DNA of 37,590 nt from an uncultured Duodenibacillus sp. (GCA_944388865.1 CALXKM010000040.1:1-37590), one strand, 5' to 3'; shown: positions 9,514 to 18,918, numbered from the stretch's first letter. The notes: generated from the sequence alone by a model not told the origin. Program-made: numbers and translations.

Positions 9514-10185
9514 TCAATTGCCGGCGGGTGCGGCGCTCAAGCGTCCGTCGGGATCAATCCAGGATAGAAGCGTTGCCTGAAGCTCTTCGACCCCTTCTTT
9601 TTTGAGGCCCGAAAAAAGCTGTACCGAGACGTGTTCGCCCAAAGACTGCGCGCGGCTTCTTGCTTTGGCAAGCACGCTTGCGCGCTCAGCTTTTTTGATC
9701 TGGTCGCACTTGTTGATGAGCCACAGCTGGCGCACGTGGCTGCGGGAGCTGAAAAACTCAATGAGCCACTCGTCGGCCGGCATAAAGGGGCGGCGGGCGT
9801 CCATCACGATCACAATGCCGGTAAGCGACGGCCGGTTCGCAAGGTAGCCTGCGATCAGTTCGCTCCAGCCCGAGCGTGTTTCAGCAGCAGCTTTGGCGTA
9901 GCCGTAGCCCGGCAAATCCACGAGAAAGCCCACATCCTCGCGCAGGGGCTTTTGCGGCGTGGACTGCGGCAGTCTGCGTGAGAGAGCAAAAAAATTGATG
10001 AGCTGCGTGCGGCCCGGCGTTTTGGAAGCAAACGCCAAGCGGCCTTGGCGCGTGAGCACATTGATGGTCGTTGATTTGCCGGCGTTTGAGCGCCCGGCAA
10101 AGGCGATCTCGGGCAGCCCTGCGCCCGGAAGCTGGGCGATGGAGGCTGCCGACGTGCGAAAACGTGCTGAGTCAAAAAGCGACAC
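9514..10185 (-). CDS. engB: ribosome biogenesis GTP-binding protein EngB (YihA/YsxC)
   Basis: A 223-residue GTPase of the TrmE-Era-EngA-YihA group required for 50S subunit assembly. G1 is GRSNAGKS at 31-38, G2 region TPGRT at 56-60, G3 DLPGYG at 90-95, and G4 NKCD at 158-161. Initiation is at a GTG (10185-10183) with AGGA about ten bases before it. Residues 72-84 are a short insertion before G3. It lies between mnmA and hemB on the same strand. Confidence 0.94.
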   Translation of the reverse strand: MSLFDSARFRTSAASIAQLPGAGLPEIAFAGRSNAGKSTTINVLTRQGRLAFASKTPGRTQLINFFALSRRLPQSTPQKPLREDVGFLVDLPGYGYAKAAAETRSGWSELIAGYLANRPSLTGIVIVMDARRPFMPADEWLIEFFSSRSHVRQLWLINKCDQIKKAERASVLAKARSRAQSLGEHVSVQLFSGLKKEGVEELQATLLSWIDPDGRLSAAPAGN

Positions 10186-10273
10186 GGCGCAAAATCCTTC
10201 TGTGTTTTGAGTTGAGATGCAATCTTAAGCGCGAAAGCTGACGCGCGCGTTAATTTGGCCGCGAAGACAAAAA

Positions 10274-11371
10274 TCAGGAGAGTTTTTCTTCTGTCTTGAT
10301 GACGTCAATAAAGCCCCCTCCGAGACACACTTCACCCTGATAGAGCACGGCGCTTTGGCCGGGCGTAGCCGCCCATTGCGGCTCAGGGAAGATGAGATCA
10401 ATCGCATCGCTTGCCGCTGCAACAATGCGGCAGCTCCCGTCAGGCGCGCGGTAGCGGGTTTTGACCGTGACCGCGTCCTCAGGCTTAGGGGGCGTGCCCG
10501 CCACCCAGCTTGCGTGCACTGCTCTGAGGGCATCCGTCTTAAGCCATGGATGGTCGTGCCCCTGCACGACCCACAGCGTGTTGGTTTTAAGATCCTTGCG
10601 GGCAACGAACCAAGGCTTGCCGCTTCCCTCGCGACTGCCGCCGATGCCGATGCCTTTGCGCTGACCCAGGGTGTAGAAGCTCAATCCCATATGTTCGCCG
10701 ATCACTTTGCCGTCATCGCGCTTGATGGGGCCGGGGTGCGTCGGAAGATACCGATTTAGGAATTCTCTAAAGGGACGCTCGCCGATAAAGCAAATGCCGG
10801 TAGAGTCTTTTTTATTGGCAACCGGCAGGCCGAGTTCGCGCGCCAAGGCGCGCACATCGGTTTTATTCATGCCGCCCACGGGAAATACCGCCTTTGAAAG
10901 CTGCGACTGATTGAGCCGGTGCAGAAAGTAGCTTTGATCCTTGGCGGGGTCAGTACCGCGCAAAAGCTCAAAGCCGTGGTCGGTTTCCCGCACGCGTGCG
11001 TAGTGGCCCGTGGCGATATGGTCGGCCCCCATGGCCATGGCGTGATCCAAAAAGGCGTTGAACTTGATTTCAGCGTTGCACAGCACGTCGGGGTTTGGGG
11101 TGCGGCCTGCGGAATACTCGCGCAGAAAATCCGCAAAGACGCGCTCTTTATATTCCTTGGCGAAATTGACGGCTTCAAGATCAATGCCGATCACGTCAGC
11201 GGCGCTTGCCGCATCGAGAAAATCCTGACGGCTTGAGCAGTACTCGGTGTCGTCATCATCTTCCCAGTTCTTCATGAAAAGACCGATGACTTCAAAGCCT
11301 GCTTTTTTCAGTAGATAGGCGCTGACGGCGCTGTCAACGCCGCCGCTCATGCCGATGACGACTGTTTTCAT
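10274..11371 (-). CDS. mnmA: tRNA-specific 2-thiouridylase MnmA (TrmU)
   Basis: A 365-residue enzyme that installs the 2-thio group on wobble uridine 34 of Glu, Gln and Lys tRNAs. The PP-loop SGGVDS is at 9-14. The catalytic cysteines are C98 (NPDVLCN) and C194 ([10 protein letters not shown]). The central and C-terminal beta domains follow, including [12 protein letters not shown]. Start ATG at 11371. Upstream on the minus strand there is no gene for 288 bases, so this is probably the promoter-proximal gene of mnmA-engB-hemB. Confidence 0.96.
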   Translation of the reverse strand: MKTVVIGMSGGVDSAVSAYLLKKAGFEVIGLFMKNWEDDDDTEYCSSRQDFLDAASAADVIGIDLEAVNFAKEYKERVFADFLREYSAGRTPNPDVLCNAEIKFNAFLDHAMAMGADHIATGHYARVRETDHGFELLRGTDPAKDQSYFLHRLNQSQLSKAVFPVGGMNKTDVRALARELGLPVANKKDSTGICFIGERPFREFLNRYLPTHPGPIKRDDGKVIGEHMGLSFYTLGQRKGIGIGGSREGSGKPWFVARKDLKTNTLWVVQGHDHPWLKTDALRAVHASWVAGTPPKPEDAVTVKTRYRAPDGSCRIVAAASDAIDLIFPEPQWAATPGQSAVLYQGEVCLGGGFIDVIKTEEKLS

Positions 11372-11659
11372 GCGAAAAAAAAGATAAAAAATGCCCAGGT
11401 AGGCAAAGCTTAACGCACTCTCAAAGGAAAACTATCGGTCAACGCCGCACAAAAGAAAAAAAGGCGCAAAGAGCGCTGCAAGGTGCTGCACGAGGAGAGA
11501 ACTGGCAGTGGGGGGATTTGAAATGGAGCTCACAGGCCCCAACCATTTGCTTTTTCTGACGCGGCTTCAAAATGAAGCCGGCAGGTCACATGCATCCGAC
11601 GTGCCGGCGCAAGGCGAAGTCTAAAACGCGCTTGCGCCAGCTTTCTTTTGCAAAGTTGC
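11372..11659. other. intergenic region between napB end and mnmA start with two hairpins
   Basis: No gene is seen. CGGCTTCA (11562-11569) pairs with TGAAGCCG (11573-11580), and GGCGCAAG (11606-11613) pairs with CTTGCGCC (11631-11638). Both lie just beyond the napB stop on the minus strand and could end the nap transcript, though neither has a T run. The right part, 11372-11540, must hold the mnmA promoter. I could not pick a clear -35/-10 pair. Confidence 0.5.
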
Positions 11660-12091
11660 TTATTGCACGGTGGGCACGAGCGGCTCAACATTGGCCTGCG
11701 GGGCGTGGCACAGAGTGCATTCGTGGCGCGTTGCCTGCATCACGAGCTTGCCGTCAGTCTTTTTCCAGTGCGTCTCGGGCATTGAAGTGGGTTGCCCCTT
11801 GACCTTGGCTGCGCCGATTTTTTCGGCATTGCCGTGGCACATCATGCAGGGGTTGTTGTCGGCCGTGACCTTCATGCTTGAAATGTCGTGCGGAATCATG
11901 GCCGGAGCGCCAAGCTGGGTCTCGCGATAGAGTCCTGCGCCCATGTCGTAGGCCTGAGGCGTGGGCGTCTCAAAGGGGCTCGTTTTCTCAAGGCTTGTTT
12001 GATTGATGTCGATGGGCTCGGCCGTCGAGCAGGCCGTAACGGCGGCAGCGGCGGCAACGGAAATCAAGGCTGTGGCAATCAGAGATTTCAT
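11660..12091 (-). CDS. napB: periplasmic nitrate reductase small subunit, dihaem cytochrome NapB
   Basis: A 143-residue c-type cytochrome that passes electrons to NapA. There are two haem-binding motifs, CMMCH (82-86) and CTLCH (125-129), with His residues between (H69, H108) available as distal ligands. The start at 12091 is preceded by AGGAGA and overlaps the napH stop as ATGA. The signal peptide ends VTAC at 18-21, which fits a lipobox, so the protein may be a lipoprotein and not soluble as in E. coli. It is the last gene of the nap operon. Confidence 0.93.
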   Translation of the reverse strand: MKSLIATALISVAAAAAVTACSTAEPIDINQTSLEKTSPFETPTPQAYDMGAGLYRETQLGAPAMIPHDISSMKVTADNNPCMMCHGNAEKIGAAKVKGQPTSMPETHWKKTDGKLVMQATRHECTLCHAPQANVEPLVPTVQ

Positions 12092-13005
12092 GATTGTGTC
12101 TCCTGTTCGCAATTCTGTTGGGGGCGCGCGAGCTTGCGTGCATTAAAGCGCGGCGCAAAGACAATGGCGTTTTCTGCGCAGACGGCTGCGCATTTTCCGC
12201 AGCTTGTGCATTCGCCCGAGGCGATGATGCCGCAAGCGGCGGCTTTCTTGAAGTTGATGACTTGAGGTTCAGGACAGACTTTGAGGCAATCGCCGCAGTG
12301 CGTGCAGCGGCTCTCGATGAAGACGGGCTTGATGATGCCGATATTGCCCACGATGGACCAAAAGGCTCCGAGCGGACAGAGATGACCGCACCAGCCGCGC
12401 TGCACCAAAAGGGCGTCAAGGGCAAAGACGCCGGCAATGGCTGCAAAAAATCCCATGCCGATGCCCCAGACGGCCTCTCTCCAGATAAAGGCCTGCGGAC
12501 TGATCCACTCAAAGGCGGCCGCGCCCGTCACGCACGAAGCAATAAGCGCGCCTGCGGCTATGCCGTAGCGCACATTGCGGTGAATGCGAAGCCAGTCGCT
12601 TCGCAAGCCCAACTTTGCGCGCAGGCTTGCCGCAGCATCCGTCACGATGTTCATCGGACAGACCCAGGCGCAGAAGGCTCGGCCTCCGACGATGATGTAA
12701 AAGCCAAGAATAAGCAAGGCTCCTGCGATCATGACGAGTTCCACGGCATGCCCGGCAAAGAGCTTTTGAAGCAGCGCAAAGGGGTCCGAGAGGGGCACGG
12801 TGCCCGCAAAAAGGCTCGAGGAGAGGTCTCCCGACAAAAGGGGCTCTCCCGCAAGCGTCCAGCCAAGCCTTGCCGTGCCGATGAAAAGCGCAAGCACGGC
12901 AAGCTGCACCGTGCGCCTTGCGCACGAGAGCAAAAAGAGCCGCAGGGCCGTGTTGGGAGTCTTTCGTGCATCAGAGTGCACTGGGTTTGAAGTCTGGGCA
13001 CTCAT
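12088..13005 (-). CDS. napH: quinol dehydrogenase membrane component NapH
   Basis: A 305-residue polytopic iron-sulfur protein. With NapG it oxidises quinol and supplies electrons to NapAB. About four transmembrane helices lie between residues 30 and 215. Two CxxxCP motifs (CAWVCP, CGHLCP) lie on the membrane face. The C-terminal ferredoxin domain has two cluster sets (CTHCGDCLKVCP and CTSCGKCAAVC). The start overlaps the napG stop and the stop overlaps the napB start, each by four bases. Confidence 0.94.
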   Translation of the reverse strand: MSAQTSNPVHSDARKTPNTALRLFLLSCARRTVQLAVLALFIGTARLGWTLAGEPLLSGDLSSSLFAGTVPLSDPFALLQKLFAGHAVELVMIAGALLILGFYIIVGGRAFCAWVCPMNIVTDAAASLRAKLGLRSDWLRIHRNVRYGIAAGALIASCVTGAAAFEWISPQAFIWREAVWGIGMGFFAAIAGVFALDALLVQRGWCGHLCPLGAFWSIVGNIGIIKPVFIESRCTHCGDCLKVCPEPQVINFKKAAACGIIASGECTSCGKCAAVCAENAIVFAPRFNARKLARPQQNCEQETQS

Positions 13006-13769
13006 AGCAGCGGGTCATCCATGTTGTTGAGATAATCAAGACCGCCGGGCTTGGCGGGCGCAGCCGGCGCTTCAGGCGCGGGCTTGGGCGCATGCGGGTG
13101 ATGGGGCTGCTCTTGAGAACCGAGCCAGCCCAGGCGATAGTGTTCGCCGATTTTTCCCAGAAACGCCTTGCGGTCAATGATGTTGATCGCAGGACGTTCG
13201 GTGGGACAACTCCAGGTGCACAGCCCGCACCCCGTGCAGTCATCGGGATGGATGACGGGCACGAAGACGGCGTGCTTGGAGAGCTGCCGCGGGTGGGGAT
13301 CAAGCGTGATGGCTTTGCCCTTGACGGGACAAATGCGAAAGCACACCTCGCAGCGCAGTCCTTGCCAGCTTAAGCACGAAGAGGGATCGATGGCGGCAAT
13401 GCCCATGCGGGCCTTGCCGATGTCGTCAAACTCTCTGTCAAGGGCCCCTGAGGGGCATACGCGCACGCACGGAATGTCCTCGCACATGTAGCAGGCGATT
13501 TCGCGCGGCGTGAAAAAGGGCGTGCCGACGGGGGCGGGATCTCCAAGCCGGGCAAGCTTGAGCGTCTTGTAGGGGCAAGCCTTGACGCACAGCCCGCACT
13601 TGACGCATTTCTCGGCAAAGTCCTCTCGCGCGCCGGGCGGAATCGGCGCAAATCCTTGGGATTTGGCGTCGCGCACGAGCGCCGAAAGGCCGCAGGCCGA
13701 CAAGGCAGCCACGCCTACCGCCTGCACGACGGTGCTGAGCACTTCCCGACGGTTGGCTTTGATCGTCAT
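13002..13769 (-). CDS. napG: ferredoxin-type protein NapG, Tat-exported
   Basis: A 255-residue periplasmic ferredoxin and partner of NapH. The twin-arginine signal is NRREVL near residues 6-11, followed by a hydrophobic stretch. Four 4Fe-4S cysteine groups follow: CVKCGLCVKACP, CYMCEDIPCVRVCP, the group around CLSW/CEVCFRICP, and CTGCGLCTWSCP. The last 35 residues are rich in Pro and Ala, ending DYLNNMDDPLL. It overlaps napH by four bases and follows napA by 112 bases. Confidence 0.94.
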   Translation of the reverse strand: MTIKANRREVLSTVVQAVGVAALSACGLSALVRDAKSQGFAPIPPGAREDFAEKCVKCGLCVKACPYKTLKLARLGDPAPVGTPFFTPREIACYMCEDIPCVRVCPSGALDREFDDIGKARMGIAAIDPSSCLSWQGLRCEVCFRICPVKGKAITLDPHPRQLSKHAVFVPVIHPDDCTGCGLCTWSCPTERPAINIIDRKAFLGKIGEHYRLGWLGSQEQPHHPHAPKPAPEAPAAPAKPGGLDYLNNMDDPLL

Positions 13770-13881
13770 GTTGAAAGTCTGGTCACGTGGACAAAGTTCC
13801 CGAAGTCTGTCTGCTCCATGAGGCGCACGCTAAAAAGAAGCGCGCGCTCACAGCAGGCAGACAGTCCTCAAGAGGCTTGGT

Positions 13882-16617
13882 TTAGGCGCGGGTGACGCGC
13901 ACGGCCGACTTCTTGTAGTCGGGTTCGGCCGAGATCGGGTCGGTTGCGTCGATGCACAGCTTGTTGGTCTGCACGGATTCGTCGAAGAACGCCATCCAGA
14001 CCGTGCCGCGCGGCATCTTCATGCGGCCCTGCGTTTCAACGAGCGCCTTGATCGAGCCGCGGCGGCTCGTGATCTGCGCGATGTCGTTGCGCTTTAAGCC
14101 GCGAGTTTCGGCATCCTTCGGGTGCATGTAGAGCACGGCCGAGGGAGCCGCGCGGTGCAGCTCGGGCACGCGGCGCGTCATCGAGCCGGTGTGCCAGTGC
14201 TCGAGGATGCGGCCCGTGCACAGCATCAGGTCGTATTTGGCGTCGGGCTTTTCAACCGGTTCGGCAAACGGACGGAAGAAGACCTTGGCGCGTCCGGGCA
14301 GAGGCTTGGGCGTCTTGTCGGTGATGCCGTCAAGGTTGCCCTGCGGAATGGCCTTCATGAGCTTGCCGTAGAACTCGTAGTCGCCGTTTTTGACGTACGG
14401 GTCAAACTGCGCGTTGAAGCGGTAGCTTGTTTCTTTGCCGTTGACCACGGGCCAGGTGAGGCCGCGCACCTTCGCGTCGAGATAGGTGTCGAAATCGGCC
14501 AGATCGTGTCCGTCGCCCAGCGTGAACTGGCGGTATTCGGTAAAGACCGCTTTTTCCGGGAACCAATCAACGCCCAGCACATCGGCCGTTGAGTTGAGTG
14601 CGCCGGGGTACTTGGCGTCAGGCCACTTGCAGCTCTTTGTCTCGGGCATGCCGGCAAAGAGCACGTCGTAGAGCGATGCTTCGGGGTTGATGGCCATCTC
14701 TTTGGCCTTGTCAAGAACGTTCGGCAGAACCTTGCCGTTGGCAAGCTTTTTTTCGCCCCAGCATTCGCTTACCTTGAAGCGCTTGGCAAACTCCATCATC
14801 ATGGCGATGTCCGAGCGGGCTTCTCCGGGCGGAGGCACCATCTGCTGCCAGCCCTGCGTGCGGCGCTCTGCGTTGCCGTACAGGCCCCACTTCTCAAAGA
14901 TCATGGCCGCGGGCAGAATCAAGTCGGCCACCTTGGCCGAGAGCGTCGGATAGACGTCGGCGACGACGATGAAGTTCTCGGGCTTGCGGGCGGCACGAAG
15001 CCAGTGATTGGAGTTCGGAGCCGACTGGAAGATGTTGACGACCTGCGTCCACATGAAGTTCACAGAGCCGTCTTCAAGGCCGCGCAAGAGCCCCATGATG
15101 GGCTTGCCCTGCACGGGGTTGATCGTGCCTTCGGGAACGCGCCAGAGCTTTTCGGTCTTCTTGTGGTGGGCGGGATTGCCGATCAGCATGTCTGAAGGCA
15201 GACGGTGCGAGAACGCGCCCACTTCGCGAGCCGAGCCGCAGGCAGAGGGCTGGCCGGTGAGAGAAAATGCGCCGTTGCCTGGACGAGCGTGCTTGGCCGT
15301 GAGCAGATGCAGTGCGTAGATCTGTTCATTGATCCACACGCCGCGCACGTGCTGATTTGCGCCCATACACCAGAAGGAGAGAATGTCGGCCTTCTCAGAG
15401 CAGTAGAGGTCGGCTAAAGCTGCGAGCTTTTTCTTAAAGCTCTCAAGCGACTCGTCGGGATCGCCCTTGGCGAGGTTGGCGACGAAGTCAAGCGTGTAGG
15501 GTTCAAGGCCGCGGCGGTACTCTTCAAACGAGATGTGCCAGTGGCCTCCGGCGGCTGCGGCCTGCTTTTGCGCAACTTCAATGCCCGCCTTGCGGCGCTG
15601 GCCCACGGCCTCGGCCTTCGAGAGGATGATTTTGAGCTGCTTGGCCTGCGTATCCTTTTCTTCTTCGAAGCAGAACTTGTCGGTCGGACGCATGCCGTAG
15701 CCGATGTCGACCGTGCCCGTGGCAAAGACGCAGTGCTTGTTGATGAAGTCTTCGTTGTAGGCCTTGCGGCGGACGATTTCGCGGGCAAGGTAGTTGGCGA
15801 TGGCGAGATCCGTATTGGGCTTGAAGATGATCTCAATGTCGGCCATGCTCGAAGACAAATTGGTGTGCGTGGTCAGATTGACGATGCGCGTGGGCTTGTG
15901 CGTGAGCTTGCGGTCGGTGACGCGGCTCCAGAGCACGGGGTGAGCTTCGGCCATGTTGTTGCCCCAGAGCACCATCGTGTTGCACTTTTCGATGTCGGCA
16001 TAGATGTTGGCCGGTTCATCGACGCCGAAGGTTTGGTAAAAGCCCACCACGGCCGAGGCCATGCAAAGACGGGCATTGGGGTCGATGTTGTTGCTGCGAA
16101 AGCCTGCTTTGAGCATCTTGCTTGCCACGTAGGCTTCGGGAATCGTGTACTGGCCCGAGCCCACGATCGCGACGCCTTCGGGGCCCTTGGCCTGATAGAC
16201 GCGGCGAAATTGACGCTCCATTTCATCGAAGGCTTCTTCCCAGGAGACGGGCTCGAATTTGCCGTTTTTGTCAAATTTGCCGTTGGTGCGGCGCATCAAT
16301 GGCTGCGTGAGGCGATCCTGACCGTAGAGAATCTTGGCATTAAAGTAGCCCTTGATGCAGTTGAGGCCGCGGTTGACCGGAGCATCGGGGTCGCCCTTGG
16401 TGGCGACGACGCGGCCGTTTAACGTGCCGACCTGCAGGCCGCAGCCCGTGCCGCAGAAGCGGCATACGCCCTTGCGCCAGACGATGCCGGCATCGGCATC
16501 CTGCGCGGCCTGAGCGGCGGCCTGCGTAACGGGCAGACCAACGGTCATGGCCGTGGTGGCGGCCACGCCTGCCTTTAAGAGTTCGCGGCGCGAGATGGGA
16601 ATGACTTTCTTGGTCAT
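13882..16617 (-). CDS. napA: periplasmic nitrate reductase catalytic subunit NapA
   Basis: A 911-residue molybdopterin enzyme that reduces nitrate to nitrite in the periplasm. The Tat signal is SRRELLKAG (9-17). The 4Fe-4S cluster cysteines are C52, C55, C59 and C87 (CRFCGTGCG... NCIKG). The bis-MGD molybdenum ligand is C185 (ARLCMASAV), the Cys-ligated form that separates Nap from NarG (Asp) and DMSO reductases (Ser). The ATG at 16617 has AGGAGAG upstream. An in-frame start 37 codons earlier would bury the Tat signal. Length fits the longer NapA forms. Confidence 0.97.
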   Translation of the reverse strand: MTKKVIPISRRELLKAGVAATTAMTVGLPVTQAAAQAAQDADAGIVWRKGVCRFCGTGCGLQVGTLNGRVVATKGDPDAPVNRGLNCIKGYFNAKILYGQDRLTQPLMRRTNGKFDKNGKFEPVSWEEAFDEMERQFRRVYQAKGPEGVAIVGSGQYTIPEAYVASKMLKAGFRSNNIDPNARLCMASAVVGFYQTFGVDEPANIYADIEKCNTMVLWGNNMAEAHPVLWSRVTDRKLTHKPTRIVNLTTHTNLSSSMADIEIIFKPNTDLAIANYLAREIVRRKAYNEDFINKHCVFATGTVDIGYGMRPTDKFCFEEEKDTQAKQLKIILSKAEAVGQRRKAGIEVAQKQAAAAGGHWHISFEEYRRGLEPYTLDFVANLAKGDPDESLESFKKKLAALADLYCSEKADILSFWCMGANQHVRGVWINEQIYALHLLTAKHARPGNGAFSLTGQPSACGSAREVGAFSHRLPSDMLIGNPAHHKKTEKLWRVPEGTINPVQGKPIMGLLRGLEDGSVNFMWTQVVNIFQSAPNSNHWLRAARKPENFIVVADVYPTLSAKVADLILPAAMIFEKWGLYGNAERRTQGWQQMVPPPGEARSDIAMMMEFAKRFKVSECWGEKKLANGKVLPNVLDKAKEMAINPEASLYDVLFAGMPETKSCKWPDAKYPGALNSTADVLGVDWFPEKAVFTEYRQFTLGDGHDLADFDTYLDAKVRGLTWPVVNGKETSYRFNAQFDPYVKNGDYEFYGKLMKAIPQGNLDGITDKTPKPLPGRAKVFFRPFAEPVEKPDAKYDLMLCTGRILEHWHTGSMTRRVPELHRAAPSAVLYMHPKDAETRGLKRNDIAQITSRRGSIKALVETQGRMKMPRGTVWMAFFDESVQTNKLCIDATDPISAEPDYKKSAVRVTRA

Positions 16618-16737
16618 TTGACTTCTCTCCTGAAAGTCTGTCTTGGCCTTGTCGTGGAGCCGGTGCTGCTGGTGCGTAAGCTTTGCAGCAGGACGCTGCT
16701 CATCAGGCCTTTGACAGTGTTGCAACAAGGTGGTTGG

Positions 16738-17031
16738 TTAATGTTGTGCTGCTGGGGATGTGCTGGGACAAGTACCGGGACAAGCGCAGTCTTCGGACTC
16801 GTCGATCTTGCGGTGCACGACAAGGCTCACGTCAACGACGCCTTCGATTTTTTTGAGTGCGTTGAATTGCTCAGTCTCAGCCTCAATGCTGTCTTCGGCA
16901 ATGACGACGACCAAGCGCCCCGAGGCCGCATCGGTTTGGTGAATTTCGATGCCGGGCACGGCTTTAAGCGAGTGTTCGACCTCTGAGAAGTGTTCGGGTC
17001 TGCAGGAGACGACGACACCGGATAAAAACAT
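16738..17031 (-). CDS. napD: NapA signal-peptide-binding chaperone NapD
   Basis: A 97-residue ferredoxin-fold chaperone that binds the Tat signal of NapA and holds back export until the cofactor is loaded. MFLSGVVVSCRPEHF and the GRLVVVIAE strand are family features. The ATG at 17031 follows a GAGGAG site (GGAGTCC region 17036-17047). Unusually, the last 20 residues form a Cys/Pro tail (CACPGTCP) not part of the usual NapD core. It is the first gene of the nap operon, 120 bases ahead of napA. Confidence 0.9.
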   Translation of the reverse strand: MFLSGVVVSCRPEHFSEVEHSLKAVPGIEIHQTDAASGRLVVVIAEDSIEAETEQFNALKKIEGVVDVSLVVHRKIDESEDCACPGTCPSTSPAAQH

Positions 17032-17061
17032 GGAGGACTCCTCTAAAAGATTTTGGAGGGG

Positions 17062-17102
17062 AGCATAAAGATTCTCTAGGCCAAGCGAGTGATAAAAAAT
17101 CA
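17062..17102 (-). promoter_or_regulatory. candidate nap promoter with FNR/CRP-like box
   Basis: On the minus strand TATGCT (17067-17062) is a good -10 box, placing the transcript start near 17055 and giving a 24-base leader before napD. No -35 box is visible at the expected spot. Instead a dyad CTGAT-TTTTT-ATCAC (TGAT at 17090-17093, ATCA at 17099-17102 on the plus strand) is centred at 17096, about 41 bases upstream of the inferred start. That is where FNR or CRP binds at activator-dependent promoters. The spacer is five bases where FNR wants four, so the match is imperfect. Confidence 0.4.
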
Positions 17103-17223
17103 GCCGCAAGTGTCTGTCTATCATATACAAGCTGATGAGAAATGCAAAAGTGCTTGCAAATCAGACGTGCTGCAAATCCATGTCGGGAAGTCGTGGAGGG
17201 TTAACGATTAATCATTGGTGGGT

Positions 17224-17264
17224 ATGCCAAGCCGTGATTCTTTTTTGCTGCATCGGTTTGGCAT
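17224..17264. repeat. 11-bp inverted repeat in the nap upstream region
   Basis: ATGCCAAGCCG (17224-17234) pairs with CGGTTTGGCAT (17254-17264) with one G-T wobble and a 19-base T-rich loop. It has no T tail, so it is not a typical terminator. The surrounding 17103-17430 contains no gene I can support. A TTAACGATTAATCA stretch at 17201-17214 is another AT-rich dyad-like site. Confidence 0.45.
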
Positions 17265-17430
17265 GGTGGACTTGCAGCGTTGACTCGAGAGCGAGCTTGA
17301 TGCCGGCATAAAAGACTTGAGCAGCATTCATCCTGCAGGATATGCAGAAGTTTTTTGCAGAGCGCGTGCGGACTGCGACTGACAAGTTCTGGTTGGATCC
17401 TCGGAGAGCAGCTGCGAGCTTCGAGCAAAA

Positions 17431-17472
17431 ACAAAGCGGAGCCGCTTCACGATCGGAAGCGCTCCGCTTTGT
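17431..17472 (-). terminator. terminator of the Dcu carrier gene
   Basis: ACAAAGCGGAG (17431-17441) pairs with CTCCGCTTTGT (17462-17472), and the stem is extended inside by CGCTTC/GAAGCG. On the minus strand it is followed by TTTTTG. It lies 70 bases beyond the stop of the transporter gene at 17543. Confidence 0.85.
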
Positions 17473-17542
17473 CTGATTCCCTCCCTGAAAGGGGTGAGGA
17501 AACGCGTGTGACTAACCCACCAGACGTTTCATATTCTTTTTA

Positions 17543-18889
17543 TTAGATGTAGCCGTAGATCATACCGAGGACCCAGCCCACTGCCACGGCGGTGAGAACA
17601 CCGATGAGACCCGGGGCGATGAACGAGTGATTGATCACGAACTTGCCAATGTGCGTCGTGCCGGAGCGGTCAAACGTGATGGCCGCGAGGTCAGACGGAT
17701 ACGTCGGCAGGATGTAGTAGCCGTAGGCGGCAGAAGCCATGGCCACGATCACTCCAGGAGGCGTGCCGATGGCGATGGCCACCGGAACGACGGTTGCCAC
17801 AGCAGCGGCCTGAGAGTTCACGAGCTTGGAGACGATCAGAAGCACGATGCCGAAGGTCCAGGGAGCAACCTTGATCCAACCGGTCAGGGAGTCCTTCAGG
17901 GCGGCGATGTGGTTCGAGAACATCGTATCCGACATCCAGGCCACGCCGTAGACGGAAACGATGGCGACCATGCCGGCATTGAACACGGCGGTCTTGTTGA
18001 TCTTCTTAGCGTCGCAGAACATCACCATCAGGATGCCGGCGAGCAGCATGAACATCTGGATGACGAGCGTCATCGACAGACGCTTGGAGCCGACCATCGG
18101 GCGAAGTTCAGGGACAGAACCCAGAACGGCCACAACAGCCACGGTTGCCAGGAAGATCCACAGCGAAGCCCACTGCTTGCCGGAGAACTTGACGCCGACC
18201 AAAGTGGTGGTTTCGCCATAGACGTACTTGCGCTGTTCGGGATCGGCGATCAGAGCCTGGAACTTCTCGTCCTTGTCAAGATCCTTGCCGCGGAACACGG
18301 AGAAGGTGCCCACTGCAAAGAGGCCGACGATGGCAGCCGGAATCACGATGGCAAAGAGCTGAGTGAAGCCAAAGGGCTGGCCGCCGACCATCTTGCCGTC
18401 TAGCAGAGCGATCATCGAGACGGCAGCCACGGCAGCCGGCGAGCAGATCACGCCCATCTGAGCGGCGATCGTCGAAGCAGCCATCGGGCGTTCCGGACGG
18501 ATGTTGTTCTTGATGGCCACGTCATAGATAATCGGCAGCATCGTGTAGACAACGTGGCCCGTGCCGCACAAAACGGTCAGGAACCAGCAGAGGTACGGAG
18601 CTAGATAGCAGACTGCGCGCGGATGACGACGCAGGATCTTTTCGGCGATGGACAGCAGGCAGTCAAGACCGCCGGCGGCTTGCATGGTTGCGCCGGCGCA
18701 CACCACAGCCATAATGGTCAAGATCACGTCAACGGGCGGCTTGCCGGGCTTGAGACCGAAGCCGAAGATGAAGATGATCAGACCAATGCCGCCCATCAGG
18801 CCGAGGGTCATACCGCCTCTGGGCGCCGCATAAAACAAGCAGGCCAACAGCACAGCGAGCTGCAGCCAAAAATCAAAACCAATAGACAT
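17543..18889 (-). CDS. anaerobic C4-dicarboxylate transporter, DcuA/DcuB family
   Basis: A 448-residue inner-membrane carrier with about 11 hydrophobic segments. The segment [25 protein letters not shown] and the C-terminal part with SYPSD-like [23 protein letters not shown] are Dcu-family hallmarks. Dcu proteins exchange fumarate, malate or aspartate for succinate during anaerobic growth. Whether this is DcuA-like (constitutive) or DcuB-like (fumarate-respiration antiporter) cannot be settled here. The length (family about 435-450) is complete. It has its own terminator and sits behind a 400-base upstream region with palindromes, so it is probably a single regulated gene. Confidence 0.9.
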   Translation of the reverse strand: MSIGFDFWLQLAVLLACLFYAAPRGGMTLGLMGGIGLIIFIFGFGLKPGKPPVDVILTIMAVVCAGATMQAAGGLDCLLSIAEKILRRHPRAVCYLAPYLCWFLTVLCGTGHVVYTMLPIIYDVAIKNNIRPERPMAASTIAAQMGVICSPAAVAAVSMIALLDGKMVGGQPFGFTQLFAIVIPAAIVGLFAVGTFSVFRGKDLDKDEKFQALIADPEQRKYVYGETTTLVGVKFSGKQWASLWIFLATVAVVAVLGSVPELRPMVGSKRLSMTLVIQMFMLLAGILMVMFCDAKKINKTAVFNAGMVAIVSVYGVAWMSDTMFSNHIAALKDSLTGWIKVAPWTFGIVLLIVSKLVNSQAAAVATVVPVAIAIGTPPGVIVAMASAAYGYYILPTYPSDLAAITFDRSGTTHIGKFVINHSFIAPGLIGVLTAVAVGWVLGMIYGYI

Positions 18890-18918
18890 TTCTCTTTTCC
18901 CCTCGGTAGGTTAGGACG

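Noticed and set aside
11508-11535. tRNA-3'-end-like string on the minus strand (TTCAAATCCCCCCACTGCCA)
   Set aside because: The T-loop-like and CCA-like pattern is not accompanied by a matching T stem, anticodon arm or acceptor partner, so it is not a tRNA and only weakly suggests a fragment.
12094-12990. 298-codon frame antisense to napH
   Set aside because: Shadow of the NapH frame, which has complete iron-sulfur motifs.
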